From positions 22,987,501-23,051,500 of the forward strand of contig CM049400.1 of assembly GCA_026929865.2 (NCBI GenBank): 64,000 nt of DNA, read 5' to 3'. Below are positions 43,855 to 64,000 of this stretch, in pieces. Under the pieces are notes generated by a model that saw only the letters and a list, made by a program, of their open reading frames with translations, searched no databases and was not told the DNA's origin. Source of the DNA: Hyperoplus lanceolatus (lineage: Eukaryota > Chordata > Actinopteri > Uranoscopiformes > Ammodytidae). A program made the translations under genes and the position numbers. Position 1 is the stretch's first letter. The number at the start of each line of letters is the position of its first letter.

Positions 43855-44494
43855 GAATAAATGAATAAGTACTCTGCGTATGTTTAAAACTTAATGTTCA
43901 GATTTTAATGCTACGAGTTGTTAGAGTGGCTTTGTTACATGCAAAAGCTAGTGGATAATTCGATATGTACAGTATGTAAGTGTAGAAAGGGTGTCAACAA
44001 TAATAAAAGAAACCAAATGTTTAAAGGGAAGTATTAACAAGGAGAGGGGTGTCGCTGCGGATGAAATCAGACATTGAATCCTCTGTGATTTGTTAATGAA
44101 ATAAGAAGCAAAGCAAGTACAGACCATTTCTGAGGGAGGCTGATAATGATTAAAGATCTCATAAATGTATTCCATCCTATTAAGAAATGAATCGCAACAT
44201 GCACAAAAAGTGAAGTTCATGTTTTAATTCTATTCACTTTGATTTTATTCCAGTAGAATGTTTTCTGGCTTTTAGTTTTGAATGTATTTTGTGCCTACAT
44301 ACATTTGGTAAAACGGAGGAATTACCTGAAACAGTATGAAACAATTTAGCAGAAAAGGATTATTGGAAGGCCCAAGAGCAATATGTTGTCCTGGATATTG
44401 GGTAATTAAACAAATAAGAGAAACATTTTCTAATTGTTAGTTCAGTGTTGTCCATAATGTAACTTATCATGAACATACTAATCAACTATTCATA
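43855..44494. other. intergenic, no feature recognised
   Basis: AT-rich sequence between the L1 insertion site and a LINE 3' end; nothing supported. Confidence 0.5.
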
Positions 44495-45270
44495 CAGTCC
44501 AAAACTCTAACATTTCCTGATCTGGTTGAATTCAAAACTGCCCAAACAATCTTCAAAGCCAGAAATAATATGCTACCAAAAAACATACAGATAATGTTTT
44601 CTGAAAGGGAGGGATGTTATAAGTTAAGGGGACAGCTGAACTTCACCACACACGCACAACGAAAAAGAGCTTTTGTATCAGTATCTACGGAGTTAAATTG
44701 TGGGACTGGAAGTACAGAAAAGCCAAAACATAAGACAGTTCAAAAACAAATATAAACACATCATCTTCACAAAGTACTGAAATTTAGAAAAGCCTTTGTA
44801 ACATGGACATATGTAGACAGTTTGTAATATACATGGTATTTGTATTTATATTTATAATATATATATATATATAGTAATTTACAATATACACATGTATTTA
44901 TAATGTCATATACATTGTATATATTATATATATATATATATAATTGTTTATAATATTTGTATGTGATTATATTGATTATTTATTTAAATGTATATATACA
45001 CACAATTATTCAGTATTCATATATATATGCATTATTATAGCTTTTTATTATACTGACATGTTAATAACATAATACTAACTATCCAAGCCAAATTGATCTG
45101 TTAAGGGGTAGGACTAGATATGTTTTTTTTTACTTCCTCCTACCCCCTTTCGAGCATGGAGAAACTGTGTCTGTTTTTTAATTGTATTTTTTTGCTTTTT
45201 TTATTTATTTTTTTATTCATCTATTAATATTCAAACTTTTTTTCTTATTGCTTACATGTTTGAAATAAAT

Positions 45271-45309
<39 letters not shown>

Positions 45310-45310
45310 G
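44495..45310 (+). mobile_element. LINE 3'-end fragment (Rex1/jockey-like) with (AATC)n tail
   Basis: A frame reads FPDLVEFKTAQTIFKARNNM, LPKNIQIMFSEREG and RKRAFVSVSTELNCG, the C-terminal region of the same LINE group as at 18290. An AT-rich 3'UTR, CTTCCTCCTACCCCCTTTCG, and a terminal AATAAATACAATCAATC run at about 45270-45309 follow. Only the last part of the element remains. Confidence 0.7.
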
Positions 45311-45829
45311 TGCTGAAACAGCCAAACTTGAAGCTAATTTCTTGTATAGCAGCACTGAAATTTTCTTTGTTGGATTTTGTAGTATTACTAAATATTATTT
45401 TGTCTGCATAAACACTTTGAATTGGCGTTACAGTAGGCGTATATTATATTATACTATCTATGGTATATTAGGGAAGAATAACATTCTGGTGAAAAAATAT
45501 CATATGTCATGTTTTGTTTTATTATAGGCTATATTATTTTGTTGGAAAAAAATTGCCCTATTTGAATATCCCAAAATGCTGAAATCATCCCATAAAATAC
45601 ACCTCATGTACTATAAATGTCAAATGTAATTCTCTCCCTCCAGGTCTGTTATTTCCATAGAAAAATAAAGAGGAAAATACCTTGTGGGAGAATAAAGTGA
45701 GTTTGTATAATAATAACGATTATGACATGAATATTAATAATAGTTTGTAGGCCTATAAATACATCCATGGTAGCTCCCCTCCTCCTACCCGTGGCCTTAA
45801 TTTGTTCTGTTGTTTTGTTTAGAGTGGTA
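45311..45829. other. intergenic DNA upstream of map2k1, AT-rich
   Basis: Nothing recognisable before the GC-richer promoter-proximal region. Confidence 0.5.
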
Positions 45830-46124
45830 GTACCACCCATCACCGGCAGAGAGTGCGCTGTCCCACGCGCAGCCATGCTGTCGGGAAGACGAATGTAAAT
45901 ATTTTCGTGACGTCTCATCTCTAGGATTCATTCACATCCACCCATTAAGAAGAATATCGGTCCCTACGGCTCAACACCGCGCTCCCGTTTGTCTTCATCT
46001 GTTAGGCACTGTGTGGAGTCACCAGACTGGGAATATTTGATAGCAGGGCTCTGTCTTCCTCCTATTTCCATCCGTTTTACTTCAACTCGTGCGTTTCTAC
46101 AGCAGCTTGTGTGTTCTGTGTAAC
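45830..46124 (+). promoter_or_regulatory. map2k1: map2k1 promoter-proximal region and 5'UTR
   Basis: Base composition shifts from AT-rich to GC/CpG-richer about 300 bp before the start codon, as at a housekeeping promoter. A CRE-like site, TGACGTCT, lies at 45908-45915. No TATA box is evident at a convincing position. The transcription start cannot be placed; the segment next to the ATG must be 5'UTR. Confidence 0.5.
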
Positions 46125-58598
<12,474 letters not shown>

Positions 58599-59304
58599 GT
58601 CGGTCACTGTTTAATATACAAAAGTGTGTTACTAATATAAAACATTTTTTATAGATCACAAGACCTTTAATTAATAACCCTTCCAACTCGGAGCCCGCAG
58701 CATTGCGTTACTTGACGTGCTGATCACGTGATCACCTTCGATCCGACGCAGCATAGAAACTAAAGCGGGGACAACGCCGACGGTGTGTGTTTCGAAACTG
58801 GCTTAAAGCTAGCCTATATGCCAGTCTGTGTTTCATTTAAATTGACCCAGTATAACCAGAGATATAATGGTTTGAAGTTGATACATATCTATTTTATTTT
58901 CGCGGGCTCAGAAGTATGAGAATTCGATGGTCGCGGCCATTATTTTGTCATTTTACGATCAGAAAATGATGCCGGAAACTAGTTCCTACTCAACAGGCTG
59001 CATTTACCAGGGAGGGGAGGGGCAGGGGTTGGCGGAGTGATACGAAGCTACACCAAAAGAGACGAAGAAGAAGAGGCTGCTAGCTAACAAAATTGACAGA
59101 CGCGGAGGAAGATTGAGAGGTATTGAGAGGTTTGAAGATAGACTACTGAGAATGTTTTAGTCATATTGAAGAAAACTTTGAACGTAAGTCAAGCTATCAG
59201 CTTGTTCTTTGACATGAAGGAGGAGGACAGTTCATCCTCAGAGTCAAAAGTATGACTATGTAGACTACATAAAGCCATTGTTGTCTGACTGAAGCACTGA
59301 GTCC
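58599..59304 (+). other. map2k1 intron 5, first part
   Basis: No exon or clear repeat; a GC-rich patch lies at 58680-58800. Confidence 0.45.
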
Positions 59305-59824
59305 TAGGGATGGGCATAATTAATCGATTAATCGATCATTGCTCGTTAAGAATATTGTCGATCACGTGAAATTGTTATCGATTATATAGCCGTTGTGTTG
59401 CGCAGTGTGAGTCCGGCAGCACAGCAATTAGTTTCACTATGTGGCAGGCAGCACCAAAGACTGTATGGGCAGCAATTAAACATCCTATCAGCAGAGGGAG
59501 ATACTTAACTAGTAGTAGGAGACAACAGAACAGGCTCAGGCGTAGATCTCAAAACATAAAAAGGAAGAAGTTAAGGAGAAGTTTGGCATCGGACCGGACA
59601 GCTTTAGAACCGAAAATAACTAAGTTCATTAAGCATTGTGAAACCTTGTATAAGTACAACACTTAAACAAACCGAATTATGTACCACTTGTACATTGAAG
59701 CCTACATCCGACCCTGTTAAACGTGTCACGTTAGCGCTGCTAGCATTAGCAGCTAACTTTAGCGTCTATGCTTTCCTACTTCGCCTTCATCAGGGAAAAT
59801 AATTTGCACATTTTGTCTATTAGA

Positions 59825-61545
59825 TGAAGGTCAAGGTCACTTTTATTTATATAGCACCTTATAAGAACCTAAATTCACCAAAGTGCTTTACATAAAATAC
59901 ATAAATTAAAATACAACAGCACACATTAAAAAACACTTACAGCAATGACACAAAACAATTCATTAAAACGTAAAAGCCTGTGAAAAAAGGTGAGTTTTAA
60001 GAGTGGACTTGAAGGTTTCCAGAGACTCAGATGAGCGAATATGGTGTGGTAAGCTGTTCCAAAGTTTCGGGGCAACCACGGAGAATGCACGATCGCCTTT
60101 AGTTTTAAGCCTGCTGTTTGGCACATCCAGAGATAAGCTGTTTGCAGACCTCAGAGCTCTGCTTGGTCTATGGACCTGTATGAGTTCCGCCAAGTACACG
60201 GGGGCCATACCATTTAAAACTTTAAAAACAAATATCAGGATCTTAAAATCTATTCTGAAGAGGACCGGAAGCCAGTGCAGGGAGGCCAGAACAGGGGTTA
60301 TATGCTCCCGCTTCTTTGTGCCTGTCAGAAGACGAGCAGCTGAGTTCTGTACAAGCTGCAGGCGACGCAGCGAGCGCTGGTCTAAACCTACATACAGTGA
60401 ATTGCAATAATCCAGTCTAGAGAAAATTAAGGCATGAATAACCTTCTCCAGGTCACTGGGAGAGAGGTAAGGTTTTACCTTGGCCAGAAGTCTCTGCTGG
60501 AAGAAGGCACCTTTGACTACAGAGCCAATTTGTTTTTCAAATTTAAAATCTCTGTCAAACATGACACCAAGGCTCTTAATGACAGAGCAGTTTTTTAAAC
60601 CCAGGGATGGGGGTAGAGCAGCAATACAGTCGGCATAACATTCTACACGCCCAAACACTATACCTTCTGTCTTACTGTCATTGAGACTCAGGAAACTAAG
60701 ACTCATCCAAGTCTTAATTTCATTTAGACAAGCAAGACATTTTTTTGCAGTCTTTACAGTTCATTTTCAAAGGGAGATAAATCTGAACATCAACAGCATA
60801 GCAATGGAAAGACACATTATGTTTGCGGAGAATGGATCCAAAGGGCAACATGTACAGAGCCCTTAATACCAACATACTGCTCTAGGCGTGACAGCAGGGT
60901 CCTATGATCGACTGTGTCGAAAGCAGCTGTTAAATCTAATGTCACCATGATAGCAGCACACCCAGAATCAACAGTTACAATGAGATCATTAATAACTCTT
61001 AAAAGGGCAGTTTCTGTACTATGCCGGGGTTTAAAACCAGACTGGAACTTTTCAAAAATTTCATTACTCTCTAGAAATGATAGCAGCTGGGTGGCCATTA
61101 CTTTCTCCAACACTTTTGATAAAAAGGGGAGTTTCGAGATAGGCCGAAAGTTAGAGAGGATAGATGGGTCAAGACCAGGCTTTTTGATTAGCGGCTGCAC
61201 TATGGCATGCTTAAAAGGAGCTGGAAAACACGCTGAGCTAAAACAAGCATGAAACAACAATAAAATGAACGAGCCAACAGAATTAAAAACATTTTTAAAG
61301 AGACGCGAAGGAATGCTATCTGAAAGGCAGTTTGTGGGGCGTTGTTTCTGCACTACATCCAACAGCTGAGACCATGATAAAGGTTTAAACTGGTCAAAAA
61401 CGGCAGGGCACATCGGGGGGGCAGACGGGTCAGGTGCAACAAGAGGCGGTACTGACCGCAGAGCCAGGATTTTGTTGACAAAGAAGTCACGAAAATCATT
61501 ACAAAGAGCAGGTGAAGGTAACGTTAGGTCCTTTACCACTCAGAG
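59825..61545 (-). mobile_element. L2-like LINE, 5'-truncated, nested in the hAT element
   Basis: Minus-strand retrotransposon ending in a typical L2-type 3' tail (in sense, GTGCTATATAAATAAAAGTG then TGACC/TTGACC). It contains most of an RT ORF in two frames. It lies wholly inside the hAT ends, so it inserted afterwards or was carried along. Confidence 0.8.
59963..61539 (-). pseudogene. L2-like reverse transcriptase relic, two frames
   Basis: The upstream frame (61539-60817) has FRPISKLPFLSKVLEKV, QSGFKPRHSTETALLRV and TLDLTAAFDTVDHRTLL (motif A). The downstream frame (60706-59963) has NDSKTEGIVFG, LGVMFDRDFKFEKQI, SRLDYCNSLYVGL, ARLLTGTKKREHITPVLASL and APKLWNSLPHHIRSS. The break between them, 60706-60817, should hold the YADD box, which is not in an open frame. 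Non-functional. Confidence 0.85.
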
Positions 61546-61916
61546 AAACTTGCCGTGCCCTTATGCAGTCTTTTGGCAGCATCTTAGGAGGCGCATATGT
61601 GTTTAAACTTTAAAGGTATCGTAGCATTGGCTCCTTATTGGCTCATAGCCTCGGGCTTTCACCAGCGCCGCATTTTATTATTATTTTATTTTAAAAAGTT
61701 GCCTTGTCTTAATAGATTGTTGTTTGCCTAGAAGATCTTGGAATAAAGATGTAATTGAGTAAAAACCTCTTGTATACAGTCTATGGTAAAAACGCTGTAT
61801 TTTGGATGTTCTGTTGGCATTTTTTAATATGTAAAAAAAGATAACGATTGCTCGATAATTGCTCGTTAATTTTCCCGATGATCGATCAATTGAATTTCTT
61901 AAAATGCCCATCCCTA

Positions 61917-62780
61917 CTGAGTACACACACAGCAGCCAGCCTTCATAACGTGTAGCCTACAGACACAGTAGCCTAATAATCTGTTCTTTACACATACATG
62001 TCATATATGTATCCATATACTGTATGTTTTATTATATAGGTCTACCTAGGCCTAGCTTTTTTTAATAAAAAGGGATATATGAAAAAACGTTTTTTTTTTG
62101 TGGTTTGGGTACATAATGTTCAAATATTATGTCAAATAGAAAAAAAAAAACTGGCAGGTAATGTAGGTGAAGTTTTACTGAAACAAAATATACCAAATCA
62201 GCAAGCTTAAAACATTTTTATGTGCCCTCTGTGTTATGATTGACAGAACTTTGAGGAATTTGGGGAAAACGCCCTTTGTATTCACTTGCTATTTGTTCAT
62301 ACAATTTGTATGAAGGTTGATGCCACCTCAATCAAACTTTTAAATTACCATAAAAACATTCCATGTATTTATTTTCAGCTTTCAAAAAAATTCAATATGA
62401 ATGTTTAAGTTACCCATGGTAGAAATAATATATTTTTTAAATCCGTTTTTACATTTATCATGTGGTTTTTGGTCCAATATGATCATTTAACATGTCAAAA
62501 TGAAAGAAATAACTATCAGGTCATATAGGTTTGAGTGTTCTGAACAAAAAGATACCAAACTTTGGCATGATAAACATTTCTTACTGTAGTTTAGTAAGGA
62601 TTGATCAAAAGTATGCAAAACGGCCAAAATAGCCATAGGGTTCAGATACACAAGTAGGCCTACCTGTCATTGGGTATGCTACCATACTTGTTAACGCTGT
62701 TCGCTTTTTAACCCATAAGAACCCAGACCCATTTCTCCTTAAAGGAAAATTGTGGACCACATTTCTGATGTTTTATTTAA
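61917..62780 (+). other. map2k1 intron 5, contains a diverged partial copy of the next MITE
   Basis: About 62325-62750 is a direct, diverged copy of 62965-63390 (CATGTGGTTTTTGG, CAATATGATCATTTAACATG, CCAAACTTTGGCATGATAA). It lacks recognisable terminal repeats. Confidence 0.6.
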
Positions 62781-63406
62781 AGAGGACCTATGATGCTTTT
62801 TGACTTTTATGACCTATAAACGTTGTTATGATGATTCATAGTCATGCTTAACCATACTAAATTATCAAATAATGACTTACATGCATTTCGACATATTCCC
62901 TGCTGACCGTCTGGGGTGTCTGTGCAGAGCACTAAACACTATTCTAGCCAGTCGAGAAGTCACCTCAATCAAAGCGGTTAATTACCATAAAAACATTCCT
63001 GTATTTATTTTAAACTTTCTGACGTCTCCACTCGAATGTTTCCATGTATGGTAAGGCTGATCTACTTTTAAATCCGTTTTCATTTATCATGTGGTTTTTG
63101 GCCAATATGATCATTTAACATGTCAAAATGAAAGAAATCACTATCAGGTCATTAGGTTTGAGGAGGGGTGAACAAAAGATACCAAACTTTGGCATGATAA
63201 GCATTTCTTACTGTCGTTAGAGGATTGAGCAAAAGCATACAAAACTCAAGAGTAGACCAGGATGTGGTTCAGATACACAAGTAAAGCCTACCTTCATTGG
63301 GTATGCTACCATAGCCTTCTTGTGATCTGATTCGTGTCAGGTTGCTTTAACCCAGTGTAAGAACCCAGACCCATTACTACCATAAAAGTAGCATAATAGG
63401 TCCTCT
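62781..63406. mobile_element. TTAA-flanked MITE (Kolobok or piggyBac type), 626 bp
   Basis: AGAGGACCTATGATGCT at the left and the inverse (AGCATAATAGGTCCTCT) at the right match at all but one position. TTAA flanks both sides (62777-62780, 63407-63410). The TTAA target with AGAGG termini fits Kolobok best. Confidence 0.8.
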
Positions 63407-63470
63407 TTAAATGTTTTTACTAGGTTTAGCATAGGACAGTAAAACTGTGTTTGTTTTATTTACAGATATC

Positions 63471-63911
63471 AGGGCTGTACAGTGCGACAGTTTTGATCGC
63501 ATTTGCTACTGAAATTGATCACGTGCGATGATGAATACAAGTCCACTCGCACGAGTGGATGTCTGTTTGAGACACAAGAGGAGTGCTGCACAACACTGCT
63601 TAGATTGCTCTACATTAACACTCTCCAAATTCGGGTAAATGTAGTCTTAGGCAAGTAAGTTATTGAGTCCACCCTCAACTTTGGCTGGTGAAAGATGTGT
63701 GCTCGGGACCTGTGCTTGTGAGGCGATTATAGCATCTAATACACTTTATCAACGGTAATAACCGGAAGGAGACGGCACGAAGTTAAGTTAGCGCGTGTGC
63801 AAACAGAACATTTCCTGTGCGCCTTCACATTAAAAGCCTGTTAGTAGCCAAACGTGAGTTGACTTTTTTGAAGCCGGTAAGAACAGGAAGTTCGCGCTTC
63901 ACAGCCCTGCA
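63471..63911. mobile_element. possible hAT-like MITE
   Basis: CAGGGCTGTACAGTGCGAC near 63471 and the inverse ending TTCACAGCCCTG near 63911 share CAGGGCTGT and then partial similarity. The GATCGCATTTGC start resembles common fish hAT MITEs. No matching 8-bp flanks seen. Confidence 0.35.
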
Positions 63912-64000
63912 GTGCGCTAGCTTGAAAATCAACAGCTTCAGCTGCAGAGAGCAGTCAACAACAGTAGTCTATTTAAACAAAGTTTGAAATAACTGATAAG

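Larger units (their letters stand above)
59305..61916. mobile_element. hAT-like element carrying a nested LINE, 2612 bp
   Basis: Ends TAGGGATGGGCAT and ATGCCCATCCCTA are inverted repeats, followed inward by ATCGAT/GCTCGTTAA-rich sequence on both sides. The flanks CTGAGTCC (59297-59304) and CTGAGTAC (61917-61924) match at 7 of 8, an aged 8-bp target duplication. No hAT transposase recognised; most of the interior is the L2 LINE. Confidence 0.78.

Noticed and set aside
59439..59666. 75-residue Arg/Lys-rich frame inside the hAT-like element, checked as a transposase remnant
   Set aside because: No hAT dimerisation or zinc-finger motif; too short and basic, unsupported.
63463..63480. TTTACAGATATCAG as possible map2k1 exon 6 acceptor (exon should start with AT of the Asp codon then GTCAAG)
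   Set aside because: Following bases do not encode VKPSN; they start a hAT-like repeat instead.

Overview
The window is vertebrate, almost certainly teleost fish, nuclear DNA. The evidence is split genes with GT-AG introns, many long (CA/TG)n microsatellites, fish-type LINEs (L1, L2-like, Rex1/jockey-like), a tRNA-derived SINE and numerous short TIR transposons. Most long open frames here are transposon relics or chance frames over microsatellites. Only two host genes are supported.

Gene 1 (minus strand, 7,002 to about 31,390) is the 5' part of a MEGF10/11-type receptor, best matched by megf11. Four coding exons are placed with exact junctions (13402-13296, 12259-12158, 11683-11583, 7094-7002). 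They encode a signal peptide, an EMI domain and the first EGF-like repeat, about 135 residues. The remaining EGF repeats, the membrane span and the tail lie beyond the left edge. A probable noncoding first exon and a CRE-containing promoter lie near 31.18-31.42 kb, and a possible extra 5'UTR exon lies at 15.3 kb.

Gene 2 (plus strand, 46,125 to beyond the right edge) is map2k1 (MEK1). Coding exons 1-5 are resolved, and exons 2-5 are 211, 147, 78 and 52 nt, which I recall as the human lengths. They cover the MAPK-docking site, the nuclear export signal, the glycine-rich loop, the catalytic lysine, helix C and the start of the HRD motif. The rest lies beyond 64 kb. The two genes are head to head, about 14.7 kb apart. 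They are also neighbours in human 15q22, which supports the megf11 call over megf10.

The rest is intronic and intergenic DNA full of transposons. Main items: a hAT-like MITE (711-1885); a Rex1/jockey-like LINE with imperfect target duplications inside an older repeat (18290-19855); a 5'-truncated L1 with an 11-bp target duplication (37475-43843), interrupted by a Harbinger-like MITE and carrying a 2,341-bp tandem duplication; two copies of one TIR element (36230-37410 and 51775-52777); a hAT element with a perfect 8-bp target duplication (47525-48429); a TIR element with large inner inverted repeats (49853-51295); a hAT-like element with a nested L2 LINE in map2k1 intron 5 (59305-61916); and a TTAA-flanked Kolobok/piggyBac-like MITE (62781-63406).

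I found no evidence of a wholly new biological system. The most notable signals are a 173-bp alternating purine-pyrimidine tract ((TG)78 in the transcript) 46 bp from the 3' splice site of an in-frame, skippable megf11 exon, and the tandem duplication through the nested L1/MITE. All calls come from reading the sequence; no database search was run.
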